The translations under genes and the position numbers were made by a program. This document shows positions 6,822 through 14,748 of a stretch of 18,127 nt of DNA, in pieces (within the stretch, counting starts at the first letter, position 1; every line of letters starts with the position of its first letter). Under the pieces are notes generated by a model. It worked only from the letters and a program-made list of their open reading frames with translations, did no database searches and had not been told where the DNA came from. Source of the DNA: an uncultured Rickettsiales bacterium (lineage in GTDB: Bacteria; Pseudomonadota; Alphaproteobacteria; Rickettsiales; UBA1997). The stretch lies in contig CALXRO010000065.1 of assembly GCA_944390875.1 (NCBI GenBank), positions 1 through 18,127 on the forward strand, read 5' to 3'.

Positions 6822-8556
6822 TTTTATAACCTATAGTGTTTAATTGTAATTCATAAATTTCCTTATATATAGCATTGTTATTAACAAGCTCGCCATGTGT
6901 TCCAATCCCGCTTATTTTACCAGAATCAAGAACTATTATTTTATCTGCATTAATTATAGATGAAATTTTCTGTGTTATTATTATTTTTGTTGTATTTGAT
7001 AAAGTTTCGGTAAGCGACTTTTTTATTTTGTTTTCTGTGACAGTATCAATCGCACTTAAGGAATCATCAAAAATAAGTATTTTAGGTTCTCTTAATATTG
7101 CTCTTGCTATACATAAGCGTTGTCTTTGTCCGCCAGAAACATTTACACCAGATTGTCCAATAATAGAATCATATTTGTCCGGAAAAGACATTATAAAACC
7201 ATAAGCTTCTGCTATTTTACAAGCCTTTTCCATATCTTCTTCTGTTGCATTCTCGTTACCCCATAGGAGATTAGATTTTATTGTACCTGAAAAAAGCAAA
7301 CTTTTTTGTGGAACATAGTTAACATTTTTTCTCAGTATATCTAGTTTATAATTTTTTATATTATTTCCACCTATTATAAGTTGGCCATCTGTAATATCAT
7401 AAAAACGAACCATAAGTTTAGCTAAAGTACTTTTACCAGAACCTGTTCCTCCTATTATACCAATAGTTTCACCTGATTTAATTTCAAGATTTATTTTTTC
7501 TAATGTATTTTCTGAACCTTTATAGCTGAAACATACATCTTTAAACTCAATAGAACCATCATTGAAGTCAATATTTTCAAGCTTACTGTCTTTTATATCT
7601 ATTTCTTCATTTAATACTTCTGATATCCTATCCAAAGATGCACGCGATCTTATAAACATCATAAATATAACAGATACCATCATTAAAGCACCTACAGCTT
7701 GAGTTGAATATGTTATAAAACTAGACAATTCTCCAACAGACATTTCTTTATTAACAACCATTAAACCACCAAACCATAATATTAATATCATACCAATATA
7801 CATTATAGACTGCATTGCTGGCATATTTAGCATCATTAGTTTTTCGGCTGATATTTGCATTTTTCTTGTTTCTGCTACGTTGTTGTTAAACTGTTCAATA
7901 GAATCTTTTTCTTTAACAAATGCTTTTATTGTTCTAATATTTGTCATATCTTCTTGTGTATCTAAATTTAATCCATCATAACACTTTAGTAATGCCATAA
8001 ATTTTGGATGTGCAACTCTCATAATTAAAAATCTTATAAGTAAAAGTGCCGGCATGGAAAAAAAGAATATGAATGACAACTTTGGTTCTGTAAGAACAGA
8101 CATGATTAAAGCGCCAGTTAGTATTAAAGGTGCTCTTATTGAACCTCTTAATAATCCCAAAAAAGCATCTTTTATACTTGTTATATCCGTGGTCATTCTT
8201 GTTATTAATGTTGATGTCATAAATTTGTCAATGTTTGCTTGCGAAAAGTTTTCTACAGTAATAAAAATCTTTTTTCTAAGATTTTTTTCAAAACCGGAAC
8301 TTGCTATTGCTGCAAATTTTGCAGCTAATACTTCACAAATTAGTGAGAATAGTACTAATACAAGCATTATTGTTCCGATTTTTATTACATATTTTGAACC
8401 AAACCCTAGATTAATTCCGTTATCTATAACTTTTGCCATTAAATATGGTAATGAAACCTCTGTTACTACGCTACATACTATTAAAAAAGGTGTTATCATT
8501 GCATATTTTTTATATTCGCCAATACAACTAAAAATTTTTTTTATATCTTTGAGCAT
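6814..8556 (-). CDS. Heterodimeric ABC exporter, subunit with the degenerate site (BmrC/TM287-like)
   Basis: This 580-residue half-transporter has a six-helix membrane domain (about 1-320) and an ATPase domain. Walker A is GGTGSGKST with K375, the Q-loop is NYVPQKSLLFSG, and the signature is a canonical VSGGQRQRL. Two catalytic positions are replaced: Walker B reads LIFDDSLSAID with Asp at residue 498 where Glu is catalytic, and the switch His is Gln (ITQKISSI, Q529). These are the known substitutions in the TM287/BmrC subunits, whose own ATP site is non-hydrolytic; the sequence GTHGELV and YKEIYELQ near the C-terminus also resembles TM287. It is the first of the pair on the minus strand. The Myb gene ends 74 bases upstream on the same strand, so it may share a transcript. 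Confidence 0.93.
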   Translation of the reverse strand: MLKDIKKIFSCIGEYKKYAMITPFLIVCSVVTEVSLPYLMAKVIDNGINLGFGSKYVIKIGTIMLVLVLFSLICEVLAAKFAAIASSGFEKNLRKKIFITVENFSQANIDKFMTSTLITRMTTDITSIKDAFLGLLRGSIRAPLILTGALIMSVLTEPKLSFIFFFSMPALLLIRFLIMRVAHPKFMALLKCYDGLNLDTQEDMTNIRTIKAFVKEKDSIEQFNNNVAETRKMQISAEKLMMLNMPAMQSIMYIGMILILWFGGLMVVNKEMSVGELSSFITYSTQAVGALMMVSVIFMMFIRSRASLDRISEVLNEEIDIKDSKLENIDFNDGSIEFKDVCFSYKGSENTLEKINLEIKSGETIGIIGGTGSGKSTLAKLMVRFYDITDGQLIIGGNNIKNYKLDILRKNVNYVPQKSLLFSGTIKSNLLWGNENATEEDMEKACKIAEAYGFIMSFPDKYDSIIGQSGVNVSGGQRQRLCIARAILREPKILIFDDSLSAIDTVTENKIKKSLTETLSNTTKIIITQKISSIINADKIIVLDSGKISGIGTHGELVNNNAIYKEIYELQLNTIGYKNV

Positions 8557-8630
8557 TTTATAATAAAAACTATAAACATCCTTATTTTAATTTTTCTAGA
8601 TAAAAAGTAAAGGTTATCATTTAATCATTT

Positions 8631-9263
8631 TTAGAAATTATCAAAATAATCATCATAAATATCAAAAAATGAAAAATCTTGGAAAAGATTGTCAGAGTTT
8701 GTTTGTTCTATATTTTTTGAATTATCTGAATTTAAAATAGGTGATGTAGGCTTATTTTGTGTTTTATTTAAAACTTGATTGTCTTTTATCTCTTTATTTA
8801 TCACAAATTCATTAACTATTAAATTATTTACAATGCTTTTCCTGTTTTTTCGTTTTAATAAATTAAATCTATTTTTTACTGAATTATATGTTCTACCTTT
8901 AAAAAATTTTGCTATTTCATACCATTTATTTCCGTATTCTGCATGTTTTTTTAGCAATAAAGCGTCTTCTTCACTAGACCAAGGGTCATTATTAACTCCA
9001 GGCGCAAGATATAAAATATATCTTTCTCTGCAAGATTTTGCAGTTCTATTTGTTGACATCTCTTTTGCAATTTTTTTCCAATTGCTTATCCCATATTTTT
9101 CAATAAGATTAAGCAATTCTCTATTTTCATCTTTTGTAAATTTTATATGTTTTGTTTTTGTATTTGTTTTTCTTCTATTTGAACTATTTATCGCAAAAAC
9201 ATTGATCTTATTTAAAAGTATAAAAGCAAGTAAGAAAGACAGGCTTATTTTGTTAATTTTCAT
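8631..9263 (-). CDS. Secreted two-repeat Myb (R2R3-like) DNA-binding protein, candidate host-directed effector
   Basis: This 210-residue protein begins with a Sec signal peptide: a Lys-bearing start, hydrophobic ISLSFLLAFILL, and a likely cut after VFA (residue 24). Residues 40-140 are two Myb repeats. The core aromatics are F42, W62 and Y82 (19 residues between each), then W95, W114 and F133 (18 between each), the spacing of eukaryotic R2 and R3. The linker YLAPGVNNDPWSSEED matches the R2-R3 junction. Residues equivalent to the c-Myb DNA contacts K128, E132, K182, N183 and N186 are K76, E80, K130, N131 and N134, and c-Myb's C130 is C78. Basic stretches (NRRKTNTKTK, LLKRKNRK) flank the domain. 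An Asn-rich linker follows, and the last 20 residues are acidic and aromatic. The family is normally eukaryotic and nuclear. A secreted nuclear effector is an inference; a bacterial regulator is the alternative, though the signal peptide argues against it. Confidence 0.87.
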   Translation of the reverse strand: MKINKISLSFLLAFILLNKINVFAINSSNRRKTNTKTKHIKFTKDENRELLNLIEKYGISNWKKIAKEMSTNRTAKSCRERYILYLAPGVNNDPWSSEEDALLLKKHAEYGNKWYEIAKFFKGRTYNSVKNRFNLLKRKNRKSIVNNLIVNEFVINKEIKDNQVLNKTQNKPTSPILNSDNSKNIEQTNSDNLFQDFSFFDIYDDYFDNF

Positions 9264-9296
9264 AATTGAAACTATATTATTTTTTTAATGTAAACT

Positions 9297-9324
9297 AATA
9301 TATTTGCCTATTAGATTATTTCAA
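9297..9324 (-). promoter_or_regulatory. Sigma-70-like promoter for the Myb gene
   Basis: On the minus strand TTGAAA (9324-9319) and TATATT (9302-9297) are separated by 16 bases. The -10 ends 33 bases before the Myb ATG. Five of six bases match consensus in each box. In so AT-rich a gap some chance matches are expected. It lies back to back with the recN promoter. Confidence 0.5.
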
Positions 9325-9360
9325 TAAGTTTTCTTTAATATTTTGCTATATATATTAATA

Positions 9361-9388
9361 TTGATTTAATTATAAAAAACTCTATAAT
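9361..9388 (+). promoter_or_regulatory. Sigma-70-like promoter for recN
   Basis: TTGATT at 9361-9366 and a perfect TATAAT at 9383-9388 are separated by 16 bases. The expected transcription start is about 20 bases before the recN TTG start. No SOS (LexA-type) operator was recognised beside it. Confidence 0.6.
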
Positions 9389-9416
9389 ATAGCTTATTTA
9401 TTACTTAAACGATAAT

Positions 9417-11099
9417 TTGCTAAAAAATTTATCCATAAAAAACATAGTTTTAATAGACGAAGCTGATATAGATTTTGATGATGGCTTATGTGTATTAACA
9501 GGAGAAACTGGATCTGGTAAATCTATATTATTAGACGCTTTATCTCTAGCAATTGGAACGAGATCAAGTTCAAGATTATTAAGAAATGGAGAAAAACAAG
9601 GAATTGTTACTGCAAGTTTTGATATAAGTAAAAATCAAAACTGTAAATTTTTATTAAGTGAAATTGGCATAGAATGTGAAAATGAACTTATTTTAAGAAG
9701 AATTTTAACACAAGATGGCAAAAGTAAATCTTTTATAAACGATATTACTGTTAGCCAAAATTTTTTAAATTTAATCGGCAAAGAACTAGTTGAAATACAT
9801 GGACAGCATGATCAAAATAATTTACTTAATTCAACTTCTCATATGGGTATATTGGATCAATTTGGAAATTTAACCGAGCAGAAAAAAATAGTTTCTGATA
9901 TTTATAAAAAAATGTCTGAAATAAATGATAAACTTGTGAAATTAAAAGATGAAAAAATATCAAGAGATAATGAAATAGACTATCTTGAACATATAGTAGG
10001 CGAATTAAAAAGGCTTAATGTTTCAAATGGCGAGGAAGAAGAGTTAAATTCTAAAAGAATAATTATGATGAATAAAGAAAAAGTTATAGGAGTTATTAAT
10101 AATGCTAAAGAATTACTTGATGGGCAAAATTCAGTAATAAAGTTAATTGGCAATACTCAAAACATATTTTCAAGAAACATGCAATTGGGAGAAAATCTGA
10201 TTGAAAATAATAAAAATGTTTTTGAATCTATTGTTGATTATTTGGAAAAATCTTTGATAGAATTTAACGAAGCTATGGATATTATATATAATATTCAGAA
10301 TTCTCTTGATTTTGACGAATATTCTCTCAATGATGTAGAGGAAAGATTATTTGCAATAAGATCACTATCAAGAAAATTAAATATAAGCAGCGATGACTTT
10401 GAAAATTATAAATCAGAATTGGAAAAAAAACTTAATAATCTAAAAAATGCAAATATAGAAATTGGTAATTTAGAAATGGGATATGAGCAATTGAAGAATG
10501 AATATTTGACAGAATCAAAAAAACTAAGAGAACAAAGAAAAATAGCTGCTAAAAAACTAGAAGATGATTTATTGATTGAATTGACCCCATTAAAAATGGA
10601 GAATACTATTTTCAGAGTAGATTTTACAGAACTTACAGAAAAAGCTTGGAATAAAAATGGAATTGATGGAATTAAATTTGTTGTCTCTATAAATCCTGGT
10701 ACAGAGCCAGATGATTTATCAAAAGTTGCATCTGGTGGTGAGTTATCTAGATTTATGCTAGCTCTAAAGGTTGTTTTATCTAAAATAAAGTCAGCTTCTA
10801 CTTTGATTTTTGATGAAATAGATACTGGTGTAAGTGGAGCAGTAGCTGATGCAATAGGAGATAGACTAAGGAAACTTGGCGAAAATTTTCAAGTTTTTGT
10901 AGTTACCCATTTAGCTCAAGTTGCTGCAAAAGGTAAAAATCATTATAAGATAAGTAAAGAAGTCAGAAATGAAAAAACGTATACTATAATTAAAAAACTT
11001 GATTATGACTCTAAATTAAAAGAGATATCGAATATGATTTCTGGTAAAATTGCAATTGATGAAGCATTAGATTTAGCTAGAAAACTAATAAAAAATTAG
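9417..11099 (+). CDS. recN: DNA repair protein RecN
   Basis: This 560-residue, SMC-like ATPase is full length for RecN, which acts in double-strand break repair and sister cohesion. Walker A GETGSGKS is at residues 29-36, the RecN motif EIHGQHDQNNLL at about 125-136, a long coiled-coil arm runs through about 150-390, the ABC signature KVASGGELSRFMLALK follows, and Walker B LIFDEIDTGVSG has catalytic E467. The His switch is VVTHLAQVAAKG. The start is TTG at 9417: an in-frame stop (TAG) lies at 9390-9392 with no ATG between, and TTG gives the usual family start MLKNLSIKNIVLID. No clear Shine-Dalgarno is seen. It is first in a run with mlaE, pgsA and recO. Confidence 0.96.
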   Translation: MLKNLSIKNIVLIDEADIDFDDGLCVLTGETGSGKSILLDALSLAIGTRSSSRLLRNGEKQGIVTASFDISKNQNCKFLLSEIGIECENELILRRILTQDGKSKSFINDITVSQNFLNLIGKELVEIHGQHDQNNLLNSTSHMGILDQFGNLTEQKKIVSDIYKKMSEINDKLVKLKDEKISRDNEIDYLEHIVGELKRLNVSNGEEEELNSKRIIMMNKEKVIGVINNAKELLDGQNSVIKLIGNTQNIFSRNMQLGENLIENNKNVFESIVDYLEKSLIEFNEAMDIIYNIQNSLDFDEYSLNDVEERLFAIRSLSRKLNISSDDFENYKSELEKKLNNLKNANIEIGNLEMGYEQLKNEYLTESKKLREQRKIAAKKLEDDLLIELTPLKMENTIFRVDFTELTEKAWNKNGIDGIKFVVSINPGTEPDDLSKVASGGELSRFMLALKVVLSKIKSASTLIFDEIDTGVSGAVADAIGDRLRKLGENFQVFVVTHLAQVAAKGKNHYKISKEVRNEKTYTIIKKLDYDSKLKEISNMISGKIAIDEALDLARKLIKN

Positions 11100-11119
11100 A
11101 ATATATACATATAAAGAAG

Positions 11120-11148
11120 TTGATTTTATTATAGTAATATAATACTAT
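11120..11148 (+). promoter_or_regulatory. Weak promoter candidate before mlaE
   Basis: In the 73-base gap after recN, TTGATT (11120-11125) is followed after 17 bases by TACTAT (11143-11148). A perfect TATAAT at 11138-11143 lies too close to that -35 to pair with it but could act with another. It would allow mlaE-pgsA-recO to be read apart from recN. Confidence 0.3.
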
Positions 11149-11172
11149 TCTAGTGAGTACAAAATAACAACT

Positions 11173-11955
11173 ATGAATTTTATAAGAAATACAGGCACAA
11201 AAGTAATAGATATTTTTTACGATATGTTTGAATCAGTAGGTAAATTCATATATTTTACATATAAATCTATAAGTTCTATTTTTAGTAAAAAGTGGTATTT
11301 TAATAATATAATTAGACAGTTTTTTGAGATAGGTTTTTGTTCTTTACCAGTCGTTGCTATGACAGCAATATTTACTGGAGGCGTTATGGCATTACAAACG
11401 TATGCTGGTTGTAACCGTTTTGGCGCAGAAAGTACTGTTCCTACAATAGTTGTTTTAGCAATAACAAGAGAATTGGCGCCAATATTAGTAGGACTTATGG
11501 TTGCTGGAAGAATAAGCACATCTATAGCAGCTCAAATAGGCACAATGCGAGTTTCCGATCAAATAGACGCACTTTATACACTTTCAACATCACCCTACAA
11601 ATATTTAATTTTACCAAGAATCCTTGCTTCAACAATTTCAATGCCTTTTCTAGTCTTAATTGCTGATATTATAGGTATTTTTGGCGGAACTGTTGCAAGT
11701 GTAGTAAGTTTAAAATTTGATATGACAACTTATTTAAACAATACTATCAATTTTTTAAAAATTGAAGATGTTTATTCAGGATTAATAAAATCAATAGTGT
11801 TTGGTTTTATAATAGCTATATGTGGATGTTACTATGGTTACAACTCAGAAGGTGGTGCGGAAGGAGTTGGCAAAGCTACGACAAACGCTATAGTTAGTGC
11901 ATCAATATTTATATTACTTTCTAATTATTTAATGACAGAATTGTTTTTTGTTTAG
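11173..11955 (+). CDS. mlaE: MlaE-family permease, phospholipid ABC transporter
   Basis: This 260-residue inner-membrane protein belongs to the MlaE/TrnE permease family, the membrane subunit of ABC systems that move phospholipids between inner and outer membranes. The family core is clear: AITRELAPILVGLMVAGR at about 96-113, then QIGTMRVSDQIDALYTL at 121-137. Hydrophobic segments lie at about 55-75, 95-113, 148-178, 203-222 and 238-258. Its usual partners, the MlaF ATPase, the MlaD substrate-binding protein and MlaB, are absent from this window, so they must be encoded elsewhere. pgsA, 41 bases downstream, also serves membrane phospholipids. No strong ribosome site is seen at the ATG. Confidence 0.92.
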   Translation: MNFIRNTGTKVIDIFYDMFESVGKFIYFTYKSISSIFSKKWYFNNIIRQFFEIGFCSLPVVAMTAIFTGGVMALQTYAGCNRFGAESTVPTIVVLAITRELAPILVGLMVAGRISTSIAAQIGTMRVSDQIDALYTLSTSPYKYLILPRILASTISMPFLVLIADIIGIFGGTVASVVSLKFDMTTYLNNTINFLKIEDVYSGLIKSIVFGFIIAICGCYYGYNSEGGAEGVGKATTNAIVSASIFILLSNYLMTELFFV

Positions 11956-11996
11956 ATGGTTTTAGTATTTAATGTGTATATTAAAATTTATAAAAT

Positions 11997-12611
11997 ATGG
12001 ATAAAGCTAAGATACCAAATATTTTGACAGTTGCCAGAATAGTTTTAATACCGGTTTTAATATTGTCTTTTTATGTACCATGGAAAATAACTAATTTAAT
12101 AGTTGCATTTTGGTTTATGTTGGCAAGTATAACAGATTTTTTTGATGGTTATTTAGCTAGATTGTATAAGGTCCAATCTAAATTTGGACAATGTTTTGAT
12201 CCTATAGCCGATAAGTTGATAGTTATAGTAGCTTTAGTAATGATAATAAGTTGTAATGATAATATATTTATTCTAATACCATCGTTGATAATAATGTCTA
12301 GAGAGATTCTAGTTTCTGGATTAAGAGAATTTTTAGGTTCATTAAACGTTGGAATGCCAGTAACCAAGTTAGCAAAATATAAAACCGCATTCCAAATGTT
12401 CGCTATAACAGGTTTGTTATTAGCAAGTAAAGATTCTACATATACATATGAAACAATTATGGATTACTTTGAATTTGAACCATTTTTGAGAATTTTTTTT
12501 GATGGTTTTATAGAAAATATAAGTGTATTTCTACTAAATATAGCCGCTATATTATCTATAATAACAGGTTTTCAGTATTTAAGAATAAGTTTAAAGTATT
12601 TTAAACAATAA
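11997..12611 (+). CDS. pgsA: CDP-diacylglycerol--glycerol-3-phosphate 3-phosphatidyltransferase
   Basis: This 204-residue membrane enzyme has the CDP-alcohol phosphotransferase motif complete: D47 and D50-G51 in TDFFDGYLAR, R55, G64, D68 and D72 in FGQCFDPIADK. PgsA joins CDP-diacylglycerol with glycerol-3-phosphate to give phosphatidylglycerol phosphate, the first committed step to phosphatidylglycerol and cardiolipin. The N-terminus IPNILTVARIVLIPV is typical of PgsA rather than of Pss or Cls-type relatives. Several hydrophobic segments follow. It lies between mlaE and recO, and recO starts two bases after its stop. Its length is slightly above the common 180-190, the excess lying in the C-terminal third. 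Confidence 0.93.
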   Translation: MDKAKIPNILTVARIVLIPVLILSFYVPWKITNLIVAFWFMLASITDFFDGYLARLYKVQSKFGQCFDPIADKLIVIVALVMIISCNDNIFILIPSLIIMSREILVSGLREFLGSLNVGMPVTKLAKYKTAFQMFAITGLLLASKDSTYTYETIMDYFEFEPFLRIFFDGFIENISVFLLNIAAILSIITGFQYLRISLKYFKQ

Positions 12612-12613
12612 AA

Positions 12614-13345
12614 GTGGCAAAGATATCTGATAATGGTATTATTATATATATAAACAAATATAACGAAAAATGCTATAAGGTAATAATATTTAGTAAAAAT
12701 AATGGCATTATACAAACTTTTCTTAAAAAAGATAAAAAAAATACATATTTAATTTATGATGAAATTGAATTTGAATGTGATAATGTTGGTCAATTTAACT
12801 ACAGAAATTTAGAGTTAAAACATATAAAAAGTCACTGGGAATACATTTATAAAAATAAATTTTTTCTATCAATGATGAATTTAAGTTCATTTATTTTATT
12901 TAATTTGTTATTAGAAAAAGGTGTTTGTTGCAAAATTTACGATGATTTTTATAAAATATTAACTGAATTAGATTATAAAGGTAACTTAGATATTATACTT
13001 TTAAAGTGTATAAATTTTCTAAAAGAAATAGTTATTTTTTTTGGTTTTAATTTAGATACTAAAGTATGTTCTGTCAGCAATGTTAATGAAACTTATTATA
13101 TTTCTCCAAAAACAGGTAATTGTGTCTCAAAAAAGGTTGGAGATAAATATAGCAATAAATTATTTATAATACCAAAATGTTTTTTAAATAATTATTATGA
13201 TATTAATGACTTTAAAAATGGTATAAATATACTTCTATACTTTTTTGAAAAAATTTTTATTGAAAACGAAAAAAAAGAAAAAATTAAATATATTAAGATG
13301 TATTTTTCAGACATAGAAAAATTAAGTAAAGATTATAATATATAA
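12614..13345 (+). CDS. recO: DNA repair protein RecO, divergent
   Basis: This 243-residue protein is poorly conserved overall but has the RecO plan. The N-terminus ISDNGIIIYINKYNEKCYKVIIFSK resembles the RecO OB-fold start, and YYISPKTGNCVSKKVG in the C-terminal half matches the alphaproteobacterial YxSPxSGRAVS motif. RecO loads RecA with RecR in gap repair. The start is GTG at 12614, two bases after the pgsA stop, so translation is probably coupled. It is unusually rich in Lys, Asn, Ile and Phe, in line with AT drift. It ends one base before the convergent sdaA. A wrong family call is possible but the motif and the repair-gene neighbourhood support it. Confidence 0.75.
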   Translation: MAKISDNGIIIYINKYNEKCYKVIIFSKNNGIIQTFLKKDKKNTYLIYDEIEFECDNVGQFNYRNLELKHIKSHWEYIYKNKFFLSMMNLSSFILFNLLLEKGVCCKIYDDFYKILTELDYKGNLDIILLKCINFLKEIVIFFGFNLDTKVCSVSNVNETYYISPKTGNCVSKKVGDKYSNKLFIIPKCFLNNYYDINDFKNGINILLYFFEKIFIENEKKEKIKYIKMYFSDIEKLSKDYNI

Positions 13346-13346
13346 G

Positions 13347-14744
13347 TTATTTACAGCTTGCACAGCATTTATTACAAGTTTTAATTTTTATTGCATTTTT
13401 AGCCAGACCACCCAAAGCAGTTTCTTTATAAATACTTAACATGTCGTCACCAACTTCCTTCATACTCTTTAAAACTTGATCAAATTTAAGATAATTACTT
13501 TCTTTTTCAAGCAATGCCAATCTGCAAGCAGCAACAGCTTTTATAGCGTTTATAGGATTTCTTTCTATACATGGCACTTGGACAAGACCATTTACTGGAT
13601 CACAAGTTAATCCAAGATTATGTGTCATTCCTATTATAGCTGCATTTTCGCATTGTTTTATTGTTCCTCCAAGAGCCGCACATAATCCTGCGGCAGCCAT
13701 AGCTGTTGCTGAGCCAACTTCAGCTTGACAACCTCCTTCTGCTCCAGATATTGAAGCATTTATTTTACATAATATACCAACAGCTCCTGCTGTTAATATA
13801 AATTTTTTAAAATCTTCAAAATTTGAATCACAAAATTTTCTGTAAAAATATACAACTGCTGGCATAATTCCAGCTGCGCCATTAGTAGGAGCACTTATTA
13901 TTCTTCCATAACTTGCATTTTCTTCTGAAGCAGACATACCTGAAAACAATAAGAAATCGATAACACTAAAATCGTTATTTTTATTTGCTTTTATACTTTT
14001 TACTAACTTAGGCGCTCTTCTCTTAAGATTTAAACCACCATGTAATTCCCCTTTTCTTTTAAGCCCATTTTTTATGCAACCAACCATTACACTATATATT
14101 TTAGCAATTTTTCTGTCTATATCTCTTTTTTTTCTTAAAACTAATTCATTTTCTAATACAATTTCCCATATTTCTTTATTTTTCCTTTTACATAAATCTG
14201 ACAAATCATTCCAATTATTAAATTTATTTGGAAATCTTATATTTTTAACAGAATTTTTATTTTTTGAGTCTAACTCACTTTTAACTTCAACAAAACCACC
14301 GCCAACTGAATAATACTCTTCACTGTATATAATTTTATTCTTTGAATTATATGATGTTATTATCATTCCATTAGGATGATATGGTAATTCTTTGTCTTTA
14401 TGCATAACTATATCCTTATTAGGACTAAAAGATATATTTTTGCCATTTATTAATTTGATTTTTCCGGATGTTTTTATATTACGAATAATATCTTCAATTT
14501 TGTTTGGATTTATAGTTTCAGGTTCAAAACCACTTAAACCAAGCTGTATTGCTATATCAGTGCCGTGTCCACTTTTTGTTAACGCTAAAGAACCATATAA
14601 ATCAATTTTTATTCTATTTATTTCATTTATTTTTTTTAGCTCTTTATTTTTGTTAATAAAAAGTAACGAAGCTTTCATTGGTCCAACTGTATGTGAACTT
14701 GAAGGTCCTATGCAAACCTTAAATATATCAAATATACTTATCAT
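13347..14744 (-). CDS. sdaA: Iron-sulfur L-serine dehydratase, single chain, with a Cys-rich tail
   Basis: This 465-residue protein fuses the beta and alpha domains, as in SdaA. It converts L-serine to pyruvate and ammonia using a 4Fe-4S cluster. PSSSHTVGPMKA lies at 14-25, SGMSASEENASYGRIISAPTNGAAG in the second domain, and the cluster Cys C339 (GGCQAEVG), C381 (LTCDPVNG) and C392 (QVPCIERN), with the same 42- and 11-residue spacing as the three ligands known in the Legionella enzyme. In that enzyme the fourth ligand is the C-terminal Cys. Here the end is longer: after GGLAKNAIKIK comes TCNKCCASCK, with Cys at 457, 460, 461 and 464. The start is set by the strongest ribosome site of the window (14749-14755). 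It points to serine as a carbon or energy source (inference). Confidence 0.95.
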   Translation of the reverse strand: MISIFDIFKVCIGPSSSHTVGPMKASLLFINKNKELKKINEINRIKIDLYGSLALTKSGHGTDIAIQLGLSGFEPETINPNKIEDIIRNIKTSGKIKLINGKNISFSPNKDIVMHKDKELPYHPNGMIITSYNSKNKIIYSEEYYSVGGGFVEVKSELDSKNKNSVKNIRFPNKFNNWNDLSDLCKRKNKEIWEIVLENELVLRKKRDIDRKIAKIYSVMVGCIKNGLKRKGELHGGLNLKRRAPKLVKSIKANKNNDFSVIDFLLFSGMSASEENASYGRIISAPTNGAAGIMPAVVYFYRKFCDSNFEDFKKFILTAGAVGILCKINASISGAEGGCQAEVGSATAMAAAGLCAALGGTIKQCENAAIIGMTHNLGLTCDPVNGLVQVPCIERNPINAIKAVAACRLALLEKESNYLKFDQVLKSMKEVGDDMLSIYKETALGGLAKNAIKIKTCNKCCASCK

Positions 14745-14748
14745 TTTT

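Noticed and set aside
8054..8563. A 169-codon plus-strand reading frame opposite the first ABC exporter gene
   Set aside because: It mirrors the membrane domain of a clear gene; its hydrophobic stretches are a by-product of the opposite strand.
8631..9263. The Myb gene as host or protist contamination
   Set aside because: It is flanked without break by bacterial genes, has no intron, shares the local AT content and begins with a bacterial-type signal peptide.
8779..9288. A 169-codon plus-strand reading frame opposite the Myb gene
   Set aside because: The minus strand has a signal peptide, two complete Myb repeats and a promoter; the plus-strand product is low-complexity Phe/Leu/Ser.
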